Below, piece after piece: positions 1-12,973 of a DNA stretch of 64,000 nt; within the stretch, counting starts at the first letter, position 1; every line of letters starts with the position of its first letter. The notes beneath the pieces were generated by a model that did not search any database, had not been told where the DNA came from, and was given only the letters and a program-made list of their open reading frames with translations. Location: positions 190,001 to 254,000 of the forward strand of contig JAODUP010000409.1 of assembly GCA_025642065.1 (NCBI GenBank), given 5' to 3'. Origin of the DNA: Paralvinella palmiformis (Eukaryota > Annelida > Polychaeta > Terebellida > Alvinellidae). The position numbers were made by a program, and so were the translations under genes.

Positions 1-1404
1 ACATACTAATAGAAAATATTTTATTTTTATATATAGACCAAGTATAATGGGAAGGCTACATTCTATACTTGTACACCTGCCGGAGGAGCAAGAGAATTAG
101 AGTTAGCCTAATATATTGTCCGCTGAAGCCTTTGTGACGTTGTACTTCATTTGAAAAGCCCAAAGCGAAGTGACAATATTACATGCCATTCCAAGTTAAT
201 CAGCCATATTGCTGACCTTCTCATAACAAACATTCCAACATATTTATAGTTTATCATGTACCAAGTTTACTTATCCTTTTGTGTGAAGTTACTTTGCTTA
301 CATTTACAGGTAGACAATTAGTCAGTCATTAGTCATAAATACTTTAGATCTGTTCTTTGTTGATTGCAGCATAATATTTTCAGGAAGTTTGTGATTATAT
401 TGTTGATGATGATGATGATTTATCATGATATTGATGATGATGATTTATGATCATGTTGATGATGATGATGATGGGTTTAGTGGTTTAGATAATTAAGCAT
501 TTTCTCCGTGTCTGTGCGTGTGTGCACGTGTTGCTACTGATAATCGTAGATATTATAATAATCATCTATGTAAATTGGCTACTAGGCAGTAAATAGGTAA
601 GCATATATATAGACATCATTGATAAGGAATCCAGCAGAAGACTTATTAGTAACATATATATTACAGTAATAACAAATTGTATGCATGGTCTCAATTGACA
701 ATAAACCTTATTATGTCTTTAAAGGCATTTTGTTTTAATGTTTTCATCGGTCACAAAGTAGTGTCACTGTCCAGGACAACAAATTCTTAGATTTTTACGT
801 CTTTGCTGTTGTATTGTATCCCCAAATTTGTTATCTGTAACCTCCTGCAGGGTTAATGTATCATATTATTTGTATACTTCATCACTGAGCTTCCAACATA
901 TTTCTGTCTGTTCGGGAATATATAAAACGTTCAGTGTGGACTCCAGTTTTGACATCGTGCTTCCTAATTTATGCTCCCATCTCTGGTGAATTCATTTCAA
1001 TACAATTTTATTCAGTCTGCTAAAATATATGACATCTTCAGTAAACTGAGCTCAAGCAGTTTCAAAGAGAAACATATGAAGAGCATATGATGTTTATATC
1101 TAATATATAACAAGCGGTAACATTGATAATTTGACATTACGTAGCAGGACTATTTGAATTTGAGTCGTAAAAATTGAGGAAGAACCTGAAGGTTTAACAC
1201 AGAGCCATCGTCACTTTTTAATAATTACTTCAATGGTTTGGTGGTTGTAAAATATAAAATTATTTAAATACCTTGACAATGAACCGAATAAACGGCACAT
1301 CATTGGATATATGTTCTGGATGAAGAACGGTGGGTTGCCTGTGTTGTTCTTCATCAGTGAGGCATCATCCAGATGGATGTTCCAGTCGGAAGCAGCAGGA
1401 TATT
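1..1404. other. noncoding, AT-rich
   Basis: No exon with convincing coding content and splice borders was seen on either strand. The only structure is a GAT/TGA trinucleotide-rich patch around 400-475. Short open frames here look like chance. Confidence 0.6.
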
Positions 1405-1551
1405 TCAATGGCAAAGAGGTTAGAGTACTGTACCACAAACTTCCAGATTCTATTTTCGAATCTAGCTTATACCTGTGTTTCTGGGACACGTTTCCAAAGC
1501 CCTTCACCCCTCGGTCAGGAGTGACCATCGCTGAAGCTAAACAATTAAATA
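1405..1551 (+). repeat. SINE-B copy (tRNA-derived SINE)
   Basis: Degenerate member of the family called SINE-B here. The family order is: box A-like 'ggcacagcggttagagcactg', 'gtaaacctccag', a box B-like 'gttcgaatc', then 'acctgtgtttgtgggatg', then 'gaggctaaataactcaaca'. This copy shows 'ggttagagtactg', 'ttcgaatctagc', 'acctgtgtttctggga' and 'gaagctaaacaa' in that order. Several apparent open frames here are explained by the repeat. Confidence 0.6.
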
Positions 1552-1784
1552 TAAAGAGATAAACCATAAAATCAGCGCAAGATCTGGGGCATGTAAACAA
1601 ATCAGGACTACCACGGATAACTGGATCCCAACTGAGGAAAACCAATAGTTCAGTGTATGGGAAGTTTCATCAGTTAAGAGGAGATTTCGTGCAGGGAGAA
1701 AGATTCCATTGAACCACGAATATTGGACAGCAGTTGATTGATCCATAGTTTTGTTCCTAGATGAGTCGAGATTTATGATTCTTT

Positions 1785-1832
<48 letters not shown>
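1785..1832. repeat. TA/TG/TA compound microsatellite
   Basis: Runs of TA, then TG, then TA. This is one of many compound dinucleotide arrays in the window. Confidence 0.9.
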
Positions 1833-1833
<1 letters not shown>

Positions 1834-1931
1834 TGTTGTATATATTATTTTGATTTTTCTTTGAATAATAATTTAAAAAAACTGTGAGTATAATTCTTGA
1901 AGAGACCCACAGAATGAACATTGGGTTATGT

Positions 1932-2060
1932 ACTAACACTATCCGTACCAGGATCAGGCTGTCGGCTATAGTGGGGTGAAAGTACCGGAGGGGAGCCCAA
2001 AGTACCTAAAAACCTGGGGACCCTGCCATGGCTTGGTACGGCCATGACGAGCTGCGGTGA
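1932..2060. repeat. dispersed repeat, copy 1 of 2
   Basis: Shares blocks such as 'tagagtggggtgaaa', 'cggaggggagcc' and 'agtacctaaaa' in the same order with 12990-13105. Both copies lie on the same strand about 11 kb apart. Type unknown; there is no coding frame or tRNA-like head. Confidence 0.6.
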
Positions 2061-2436
2061 TAAATAAAGCAAATACTAGCGCTGATGACTGATGAATTTG
2101 GAATTCTTAAAATTGAAAACAAAAATATTTATGGACATCAATTTTAAAATCGAAGCATATTTTGAACGTTATGATATTTAAAACCCGTCTTACGGAACTG
2201 GTTGGGTTCATCTACACGACGCAAAAAGTGGAAGGACGTGTTGGATTAAATTGGCCAAAATGGCCGTTAGTTTAAGTGGCTTAGCTACCTGAAATGAGGG
2301 AGACGTGTACGGTCTGTAATTCACTGCTTCACCACGGGGACTAATTCTATAATTACAACAGATGGCATATTCGGCAGAGAAAAACCTTACCAGTTGCTTG
2401 ATTTGGATGGAAAAACTCCCCCCTACTATAGTGCCA

Positions 2437-2520
2437 CCGTCGGGATTCGAACCTCGGAGCTCCCGCGCAGCATGATCATGAGTAAGAAAGTGCCACGCTC
2501 TTACCGACTAGGACATAGAA
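2437..2520 (-). repeat. tRNA-like SINE head
   Basis: On the minus strand there is a perfect box B (GGTTCGAATCC, complement of 2442-2452) preceded by an A-box-like 'tcctagtcggtaag'. The spacing is too long and the ends do not pair as an acceptor stem, so this is read as a tRNA-derived SINE head and not a working tRNA. Confidence 0.45.
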
Positions 2521-3137
2521 ACCAGAATTGTATATTTGGACTAACTTCAATTGAACTACATTTGTTCTGCTTATAATAAAAAGAGACCGTTTTTTACTTC
2601 CTTTTGGTTCTTCGAGCGTATAAATTACCAGAAGAAAACTTGCCTCATCTGTAAATAATAAACATTTGACCGTTTCAACCTCCCGTAGAAAACGCTGGTT
2701 ACTTAATCGTGGCACGTTTGCTTTGTTCGGGTTATCTAGAATACATAACGGATTGTTCCCTTGGCGCAAGGATCGGTCTCCTGAAACTCATCAAATTTCA
2801 TATTACTGAGCAGGGAAACCAGTCGTCGGTGTTATTAATATATATAAGCAATGTGAAATAGGACAACTAGCACTTTCTGGCAGTTGTATTTAAAAGATGG
2901 CCTGTTTTAACAATGGTTCTTTTTATGAATTAATAACTTTTTTTCATTTGCATCACGTACGTTTACGGCGGTAGATCTCAGAATATTTTTTCGTATTTTA
3001 AATATCTCACAGGATGCTATATCTTCATCTGCAGTGGTTCTGTTTGGTTTTATTCTGAGCCAGTTACATGTATATTCAATATTGTAGTATTCTCACCTTC
3101 GCGAGCGTGAGATTGTTGCGGATATTGGTTGCACCCA

Positions 3138-3175
<38 letters not shown>

Positions 3176-3248
3176 GGAGAGACATATTAGCAAGTGCAGT
3201 AAGTACATCAGTCGGCAAATGTACCGGGGTTTGTATAGTGCTATCGGG

Positions 3249-3434
3249 GCGCCTCCGTGATCTAGTTGGTACCGCGTTGGACCACAGGTTACTAACACCT
3301 GAGTTCGAATCTCGGCGTGGGCATATCTGAAGGGTCTTTTATCTTTGACTTCGCTTCATTACCTCTAGAGGTCGCTCGACCCATTTAGCCTACCATGTGC
3401 ACAAAAGTGGCTGTAAAACATCAATCAATCAATT
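3249..3434 (+). repeat. SINE-A copy, near full length
   Basis: Best-preserved copy of the family called SINE-A here. It starts 'gcgcctccgtgatctag', has box B-like 'agttcgaatctc', then a conserved body with 'gcatatctgaaggg', 'gacttcgcttcatta', 'tgtgcacaaaagtgg', and ends in 'aaacatcaatcaatcaa'. Other copies: 30899-31085, 47895-48062, 58719-58832 and antisense pieces at 25036 and 37517. Confidence 0.8.
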
Positions 3435-4679
3435 AGTGCTATCGTACCGTCATATAATCAGTATATATATATATATATATAATTTTAATTTCATGTGTTT
3501 TGAATGGGTAATTCGATGACACAGCGATTAAAAATATCCGGGTTCTGAGTTTTCAACTCGTGTGTTTTGATTTATAACTGTCATAGCTACGACATCTTAA
3601 TTCTTCAGCATAATTAATGCAATTACCGTAATTTCACTCCTTTCGTTCAGTAACATCGTATAACATTGTTGGTTCAATGGCCATGTGTACCAACACGGAC
3701 GATGTCGTTGTTTTATGATCACTTCTGTGCAAATAGTAAGCTTAATGGGCACTGAAAAACTGACTCTCGTCGCTCGGTGCAACAGATTAATTTAGTGTTA
3801 GATTAAATCAATAAATCCCAGCGTTTTCTTGGTGCATCTAGTATGACAGTGCACTACAGGCCATCACGAAAATCGTGGGATCGAAGCCGGGTGGCGGCTG
3901 TGTCCGTTGGACGCTTCATCCAGCACACAATACAGCTATCCACTAAGTGATCCCCCTACTCATTCGATGAACCACAATTTCTGGATTTCGTGTTTAGAAT
4001 TTGTCATATCGTTGTCTCTACGTCCACCCACTCACCCTCTTCGTGAATAGTTCTGTCCTCTCAACACGCGGCGCCATAATGTAAATCAGGTAATACTACT
4101 GAAATCCTTACGTTGCTTTACGGTGTTAGAAATTCATACACTGTTTCAACACACACATACACAGAGAGAGAAAGAGAGAGAGAGAGATGCACAGAGACAC
4201 ACACGGAGACACAACATCTCTCCCAACAAACAGGAGCGTTTTTGTGTTTAGTCATCAATCATGCTGACAAAAATACGGCGCAGAAGAGTCTAGATCGAAT
4301 CAATAAATAATGACTTCTGCACCTTCTCTATCTTGGCCTTTAATCTGACTCAGGAAACATTTTGAGACAACATTATCAGTCAAAGCAGATTAAAAATAGG
4401 TTTATCCCGGCATAATTCGTTCTTTTTAGACAGATGTTATTTACCGTGCTGATACTGAAATGATTCTTATTTCACTACTCCCCGACAAAAGTAGAACAAA
4501 ATAAAAACACAGGAGAGCTTTGTGCTTATACGAACACCTTCATTTAAACTTTCCATGACTAATTCAGATCTATGCGATTACTCAAATTATAAACGATGTC
4601 AAAATACGAACACGATTAACAACATATTAAATAATCCAGTTCAAAGCGCTGGTGAATAAACTATAACTCGTCTGTAGAC
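3435..4679. other. noncoding stretch
   Basis: Contains a TA array near 3462-3481, a weak SINE-B-like segment near 3511-3585, and a CA/AG microsatellite near 4150-4190. No exon with coding similarity was recognised. Confidence 0.55.
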
Positions 4680-5068
4680 GCCGCCATTTTGAAACCAGAC
4701 GCAGACCGGAACTGTGACGTCATTAGGTACAATATGCTTGTATGACCCAGTTATAGCGATACTAAGAAGTGTCAGCCAAGCATATAATTTAGGAACAAAA
4801 GCATACTTCCAAATATTACAGTAAAGTTGCTCCAAACTGTCTCATATTTTCCTGAATAGCTAAAGAAAATAATACACTGAAATTCCTTGTGAAAACAGCT
4901 TTGATCTCCACGAAGCATTTACCAAACCGACAAATTTAGTGGTAGACTGTTACCTGTGATCTAATTCTACCTGGATGGAGACGGCTACATGATCTTTGTG
5001 CTAGGTGACGTAAGAGCACGTGATATTTCTCCTTCTGACCGTACAATCTAGATTTCGAGAAAGCCGTA
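4680..5068 (+). promoter_or_regulatory. promoter-like segment
   Basis: Contains a YY1-like 'gccgccattttg' near 4680, a palindromic CRE TGACGTCA at 4715-4722, a CRE-like TGACGTAA at 5006-5013 and an E-box CACGTG at 5017-5022, all within 400 bp of AT-rich DNA. It precedes a possible short + strand first exon at 5069. It may instead be 3' flank of the minus-strand FOXRED2 gene. Motif matches alone cannot settle this. Confidence 0.3.
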
Positions 5069-5082
5069 ATGGCTGCCCACCA
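5069..5082 (+). other. possible 14-nt first coding exon
   Basis: An ATG inside a YY1-like context (gtaATGGCTGCC) opens four codons (M-A-A-H) plus two bases and runs straight into a consensus donor (CA|GTAAGT). This layout is common for very short first coding exons of housekeeping genes. No downstream + strand exon was identified, and the site overlaps the 3' side of FOXRED2 on the other strand. Speculative. Confidence 0.2.
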
Positions 5083-5450
5083 GTAAGTTTGATTATTTCC
5101 TTATATCTATTATATCAAATACAATTCGTGAATATGATTAGCAGATTTTTGGGATACTTTAATAAGCAGTACCCATTTAAATCATAATGAGTGAAGGTAC
5201 ACAAATCTAGACACCCACATTTTAACAGCCAGATAAACGCAGCCAAATGTCTATCTTCAGCACACATGGGGTGGAGTATTAAATTATATTATGCTTACTG
5301 GCTAATACCATCCCCGTTCCATAAGTTCGAAACACGTGCTGTTGCCGTTCCTCGAGATGTTCGGAGACATTCTCACAACATGACAGCTCAGCGTACATCA
5401 CTGGTACAACAACAAACAATCTCTCGCGGGGTCATCTATTACATTCCTCG

Positions 5451-8400
5451 CTAGGACATTACGCCTGGAACAGTGAAACTGGAAACACTGAATTCCCTTT
5501 TGAGTCCGCCACCTTGCAGATAACTGCCGCACATTACCGGCATCCTGCGATGCAGTAATTGCATCTGGAAGCAATCATCGTGGTAATAGTTTCGCAGCGA
5601 ACGTCCGACGCAGCTTTCCAGGTAGCGCCTTAACGGAAGCACGTGGGCCGTGTCACGTGACCAATCGGTGAGGAAATCTTCAACGACGTGATGTAAACGC
5701 TGGGGTTTGGGTAGCATCCAACTGGTTGGCCTTTTTCGGTATTCTTCTTCTGTTACGAAGTAATATAACCGTTAAATCGAACAATTTATAACCGTTTCGT
5801 TTAAATAATTCGCTATAGTAAAGTATGCGTAACTCGAATTATTCAAATGTTAATAATACATAGCAAATGCGCGAATACAACAAAATAAAACTTCCATACA
5901 AAAATTTAAGACGATTAAAATATGTACCTAAAGTTTTGCAATATTGCTCACCTGTGATTGGTCTCTCGTAATAGTACAAAACCGGGTGCAGGAAGTTAGA
6001 CCTATACGCTCTGTGAGCAAAGCCCGTAGCACGAGTTTCCTTGAAGACGTCATTTCCGGGCCCGGAATAATTTTGGCCGTATTCGAGAACGACGACAATA
6101 TGTCTTCCCAGTGGATGGCCCGTGATAGCTGTGAACTGAGGAAGCAATCCCACAGGGAACTCCTCTATGTAACTGAACTGCGTCCCATTGCTAACAAATA
6201 AGAATGCATTATATTATAATATAACAAAAATATTTAAATTTAAATTGCCAGGATGTGAAAGTTTGAAATGATGAGGATTCTTGAATGGATCGGTAACCAC
6301 GGGCCACTTAAAGTACTAATTAACTGTAAAGACAACATTCCTACTGGAGAATCAAGGAGCACATTGATTCCCAAAAGGAAAACGACTTTAACATCTGTAA
6401 CAAATTTTTTATTAACGCCTCATTTGTACCAAAACTTTTATTTCTTACTTAAATACATAAAATGAGGGCTGGTTCCTGAACCCTCCCCCTCAAGTTCGTC
6501 CCCGATTACACATTAAAGTCAAAATTTTCCGGTTTGAGGCTTTGAATTTTAGTTGGAAAAAATGCGGTACTCACTTGCGAAAAACGATGATGTCGCACAA
6601 CACGGCGAACATCTGATAGATTCCGGATCCCTCATTGATTCTCTTCACCAGATTTGGTAACAAATTGATTAAGTCGTAGTCTTTGGATGGCCATGGTATG
6701 TTCTCGTATCTGTGCTCCATCAGTCGGTGTAGAGCTCGTACTAATAATAAAAAATGGAAGATTTCCCTTTTTGTTTTAATTACTTCATCTTGTCTCACCT
6801 GAGTCGGTGCACTTCGTGTTCACCTATGTTTTATGTATTTGCACAAAGATCCGTGACTGCTACAACGGCATTAAAGTGATTAAGTCCAGGGTTTGAGTGA
6901 AGTACTAAATGAAACAATTATTTATTATCCGAACGCAGCAGAGAAATGGGCGTTTAGGAAGCTCCAGATGTCTAGTATTTTGATTTTATTCCGAAGTCTC
7001 TCCGTTTTTCAGTGACTTATATAGTACAAATCATTTCAGTTAGGAAAGAGAAAGGATACTGTTAGAAATAATGAAATCGTTAAAAAAGGGTTAGCTAAGA
7101 TTCATCACGTTCTGGATCTACATGGAACATTTGTTATCAAGACGTCGTATTCTATATGAATTATATGTCATGGTTAACATAAATATGTGCTCAGCTTTAA
7201 ACCGATTATAGACTAACTAGCACGCCTTATATAACAAAAGGAGGGTGGATTTTGTTTGACCTGTGGGTAGCGGCTTACACTACCCTGGATTAATATACTT
7301 TCAAATAATAGAGTGCGTCATATATATGTTTGATTACTATTATTATTATTATTATATTATTATTATACAAACACAATTGTTAAGAGTCACTTTCATTATG
7401 CCAGAGTGTTGGTAATAAACTAGCATGTATGAAGATCGTTCAACCTGATATCCACCTTCTATTTACCTGTATACCTGAAGCCGTGTATGAATCCTCCAGA
7501 AGACCGTCTATAGTCTAACCAATGTGAGGCCGCTCCAATCACATAGATGTCCTTGATCCCGTATAATTGATAGTCATGTTTAATTAAAGGGAACTTCTCA
7601 TTGACCATTCTGATACCGAGAGATCTGGAAGGGTCAAGATCAGACCTCTGTTCATAGTCATGGGGTACGTATTGAGGTAAAGTATATTCTAAGCTGTTAT
7701 CTAAGGGTACGTGTTGAGGTAAATCATATTCTGAGCCGTTATCTAGGTATATGTGTTGAGGTAAAGTATATTCTAAGCTGTTATATAAGTGTATGTTTTC
7801 AGGTAAAGTATATTCTAAGGTGTTATATAAATGTACCTGTTGTGGTAAAGCATATTCTCAGCTGTTATCTAAGTGTACGTGTTGAGGCAAAATATATTCT
7901 AAGCTATTATATAAGTGTATGTGTTGGGGTAAAGTGTATTCTATGGTGTTATCTAAGTGTACGTGTTGAGGTAAAGTATATTCTAAGCTGTTATCTAAGT
8001 GCATGTGTTGGGGTAAAGTACATTCTAAGGTGTTATCTAAGTGTATGTGTTGAGGTAAAGTATATTCTAAGCTGTTATATAAGTGTATGTGTTCAGGTAA
8101 AGTATATTCTAAGATGTTATCTAAGTGTACGTGTTGTGGTAAAGCATATTCTAAGCTATTATCTAAGTGTACGTGTTGAGGTAAAGTATATTCTAAGCCG
8201 TTATCTAAGTTTATTTGTTGAGGTAAAGTATATTCTAAGCCGTTATCTAAGTCTATGTGTTGAGGTAAAGTATATTCTAAGCTGTTATCTAAGTGTATGT
8301 GTTGAAATAATGTATATTATAAGCTGTTATCTAAGTGTATGTGTTGAGGTAAAACAAATTCTAAGCTGTTATCTAAATGTATTTGTTGAGGTAAAGTATA

Positions 8401-8985
8401 TTCTACGCTGCTATCTAAGTGCACATGCTAACCACAAATAAAGCTATACATTAAACACATACGCTCACACGTACACAAGCTGACCTATTGAAAATGTCGT
8501 CATCGAAGTTAAATCCCAGACACCTGATGACATGGTCGTATCTCTTCTCAGCGCGAAGTTGTCGTTTGTTGTGATATTTTTCAAGCTGACGTAGATATGT
8601 TGGCCACGTTTTTCAAACTGTACGTCATTCAGGCTACCTTCTAGCACGCCGTCTAACGACTTTAGCTGGTACGAATCCAACAAGCCGTTGTTCACTCCGC
8701 TAAATGGATACAACAAGAACAACAACAAAATTAAATTTAGCACAATTCGAAAAGGACGCGTTTCTGTCAGTTTAGATCAGATTAGAGGCTTCTTGTTTTC
8801 CGCGATGTAATTTGGCTAGTACTATAAAGGAATATTTGTTTTTAGGTCATATGAAGTCAAAGGGCAGAACAACGTGAAATTAGAAATGTCACGGATCAGA
8901 AACCTGATTTATAAATGTTTTTGACGGCGGCCTAGATTGCGACACTTTAACTACATTCATGAAATATGGATGATAGTTATATTGG

Positions 8986-9041
<56 letters not shown>

Positions 9042-10646
9042 GAGGGGGCAGGGAACCTACCGTATATCTCCTACATAATGTGTCTCCCAGGAGAGTCGTA
9101 CACGTGACCTGCCAACAACGTGTACTGAGTTAGCAGCTCCATATATGGAATCGGCCATCTCGAAGGCTGCATTGCCGTGACCTAACCGAAATAAGACGTC
9201 ACGTCAGTTTTAATTTACGGACAGGACGTGTTGGCTTGACAGCGTTTAATCCGGAAATCTTTCGGTCTGACCAAAATCGCCAACGAACCGTCATTTAAGT
9301 AATCTACGTTATTCCTATAATTCGGAAATTTGCCAATTAAACTCTCAAACCGTCCACAAACTCGTATATTATGGTTCCTACACATCGACAACCCATACCA
9401 GTGCCAGACATTGTGACTTGATTGGCTAATCAGCAACACGCCTGTGTGCCAGTGGAGTGGAATACAAGCAAACACACAATCACGTTTCAGAATAATTAAC
9501 TGATTAGGGTGATAAACAATTAACTCTGGACTAAGATGACTATCCCTTAACCAAAACCAACAGCTATATTTCGATTATGCTCAAAGTAGCTTAATGAATA
9601 ATAAAGCCAATAAACGACGTCCTAATCTTAACAGTCGTAAATAGTTTGCGTCGGAATAAATAATACAGTGGAACACAAGCAGTGGAACACGCACAATGTA
9701 TCACAGGAACAGTTTCATAAAGTTTATGGGCATTTCGTTCTTCCTTCATCTCAACAATACGACAAACTACAAGCTTCTGGAAGAACCGTATTTCAAACTG
9801 TAAAATCGGAAGTATTAATGTGAAAAAAATGTCTACGCTACTTTTTTACATAATTACGTTTACTCCGTATAATCAAATAATATGTATATTGTCTGAAATT
9901 TTCAGGTAATGTATGTGTTACCTGACAAAAAAAAACTCGATTAGATAATACCCTTATTAGCTTAAACTTTCAGACAATAAACATATCGCCCGGTTAAACA
10001 TATTAAATGTAACGTATATACGGCAGGCTAAATAGGACAACTGAACACGGAAAATCAGGCGACCTGAAAGATGAATCACCTTTCGGAAGTAGCTAGACTG
10101 AGAATCGAACCACTATACTGGAAGTCTGTCACAAATTGAACTACCAGCTCGGCCTAAAACACGGCCCGGAGACCAACATCCTCTGATAGTAATACAATTG
10201 GTAACACGGACGACGAACAACAATGGATGATTGGTTACGGGGCTATCATGAGATACAAAGGTATATTCAAGAGAACCACGGAATGGACGTTTAATTGACT
10301 GACTCGTTGGCTGACGGTCTTGAAATCGGGGAATCTCTATCGGATGCTGACGTCTTAATTAACTATCTTCAAGTCTTCATCGCAGGATAACGGATAATCC
10401 AATGACGTCAGATATGAAGCAGCTCAAAAAACTTTACCAAAAAATGCAATATTCATCATGAACGTGTGCAAAAGTGTCCTATTTTGAGCCGCAGCCCATT
10501 TGATATTGGAACTATTATATTCAACATCACTACGGTAGATAATTATTTTCCCAGATCACTGTTTTTTTCAAATCGAAATAACTTACGGGGGTTGTTTAAT
10601 AATGTTGTTTTTATCTTTTTGTGCCAGGTATAATGCGCCCAGTTTG

Positions 10647-10690
<44 letters not shown>

Positions 10691-11289
10691 ATTACAATAG
10701 ATCAGCGTCTAGCCCACTTCCTGTGGGTTACCAATGGTATCGGACCTAAAATATGTCGACGCAACTAGACATGCTTACCGGCGGCGTCAATTACCGTTTC
10801 TATGGAGACGATAATTGTAAGCTTCCGTGATGAGGGTCGAATTCGTTTCAACGACACAGCCTCACCAATCGGAAGCCGCATCTCTGGGTTGATGTATTAT
10901 ATCAAAGTATAGCTGAAGTACGCCGACAATCGTGGTACATTTGATTATAAAAACTCACCCAGAATGAGGACAGTTTTTCCCTGATATCTGTCCGGATCAA
11001 TTGACACGGTTTCGTATCCCTCGGCCAGATCCAGACCGGATATTGGCGGAATATTCGGTTTCCATATACCTGTGGCTACTATCAGCCTCCTGGGGACGGA
11101 AATAACAATACAGTCAGTCACGTACAGTCAACAGTCAGACGTGTACAGTTACTGAGTACAGACTACTGCCGCTGTCACAAATATTTATACTATATTTACT
11201 AAGACAGTATATTAAGTATACGTAATAACCCCAAACCTAGACTGTCACACCCTATATACATACATTACATACATAAGTCGGGCATACAA

Positions 11290-11320
<31 letters not shown>

Positions 11321-11322
11321 CA

Positions 11323-11353
<31 letters not shown>

Positions 11354-11566
11354 AGAGACATATACACACGCGCGCGCGCAGCCATACAGACATACATACA
11401 TATTTACATGCAGAGTATGCATGTAAATATGCATGTATGTATACTCCCATAAATACATAAAACTAACTCAACCAAAACCACCTAAACCTTCATATACATA
11501 TATACAAACATACAAACACTCATACATCGGGGGGACACATGCGCCGGCATATATAAGGATGTGTGT

Positions 11567-11611
<45 letters not shown>

Positions 11612-12074
11612 CACCGAAAATCCCACCCCATCGCACACAGCAGCGGAAGACCGACCTCCCCCAGACACCCGAAGTACAAATAGCTCATTACTTGGCGGAG
11701 TACAGACTTCCATCTTTATCAGTCAGAACAAACGTGCCGCCACCATCACCGCCATCATCTTCATCACCATCAGCACCATCATCAACTCTGGCCGCCTCAC
11801 CATCTCTCCGGCTTATGTCGACGATCTCGGCGCCATACTTAACATTTAGAGACCAGCGCAGCTTGTAGGCGTTCAGGTACTGATTCATCTCCTTCCGGCG
11901 CGGGAAGAATTGGCGGGAGAAGTGCCGGAAGCGGAGCATTTCGTCGCCGCTAAGCAGAGAGTTCCAGTCGTGACGTAGATTGAACTCTTTGTTCGTCTTG
12001 CCGGTGTGGCGTTTGTTGATGCTGATTAATCGGTCGTGACGTGGGTAGGTCAGGAAAAAGCTTCCTTCATATAA

Positions 12075-12130
<56 letters not shown>

Positions 12131-12140
12131 GGAAGGAAAG

Positions 12141-12195
<55 letters not shown>

Positions 12196-12697
12196 TTAAG
12201 ACACAATTCACAATAGCTTCCAAAAGCCGTGGCGTAACCCGGTTTTTTTCCTAACCGGGCGTAATGCCTTTGAAATGTCTTTCAATGTAAATATGTATTG
12301 TATACACATTTTTTATGTTTTAATTTGTTTTCTATTGTAACATAAATTCTTTGAGTTTTTTAAGCTTATTTTATCAGTTATTGCTAAGTTATATATTTCA
12401 CGTCTTTTTATTATGACGTAGGTGACGTAGCTAAGTGACATAACGTCGAACGTAATTACGCTCGGTGAACTAGAATCTGTTGAGATATCATAAGATATCA
12501 CAAACAATTTATTATATATCTGTTGTTATATTTTCCGTAGTTTCTGTTGTCTTCTGATCATAAACAATAAAAATCAATTAAACTCAATTTTGAACGCTTC
12601 AAAGGGATACGATATATTCGAATAATAAATATAGTAACAATTATGAGATCACTCAGAATGTATAATTAATTATATACCGTGTGTTTGGTAGATTCAG

Positions 12698-12751
<54 letters not shown>

Positions 12752-12877
12752 CCACGTGATGTGCTCATGCTCACTCATGTTTGGGAATCATGGTGTTAAA
12801 ACTAGAAGCTCCTTGTTACTCCTTGTTTAGTTTGGAAATCTATCAGCACCCTGATTCTCCAAATATATATCTATTTA

Positions 12878-12973
<96 letters not shown>

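Larger units (their letters stand above)
9182..10958. other. FOXRED2 intron 3 (gene orientation minus)
   Basis: Intron between exons 3 and 4. It holds a relative of the 'ttacctgaaattttcaggtaa' inverted-repeat family, a tRNA-like segment and a TA array. No coding content was seen. Confidence 0.8.

Noticed and set aside
1211..1645. 144-codon minus-strand frame and overlapping + strand frames
   Set aside because: Largely explained by a SINE-B copy; no splice borders or family similarity.
7665..8426. CRISPR-like array
   Set aside because: Units are contiguous 42-bp repeats with no unique spacers, in an animal intron.
7842..8441. 199-codon + strand frame as a repeat protein gene
   Set aside because: It is the 42-bp minisatellite read in frame, lies inside an intron of FOXRED2 on the opposite strand, and has no start context or flanking coding sequence.
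11265..11868. Several overlapping frames with CVCV or HTHT runs
   Set aside because: Microsatellite translation overlapping the real FOXRED2 exon 2 on the minus strand.
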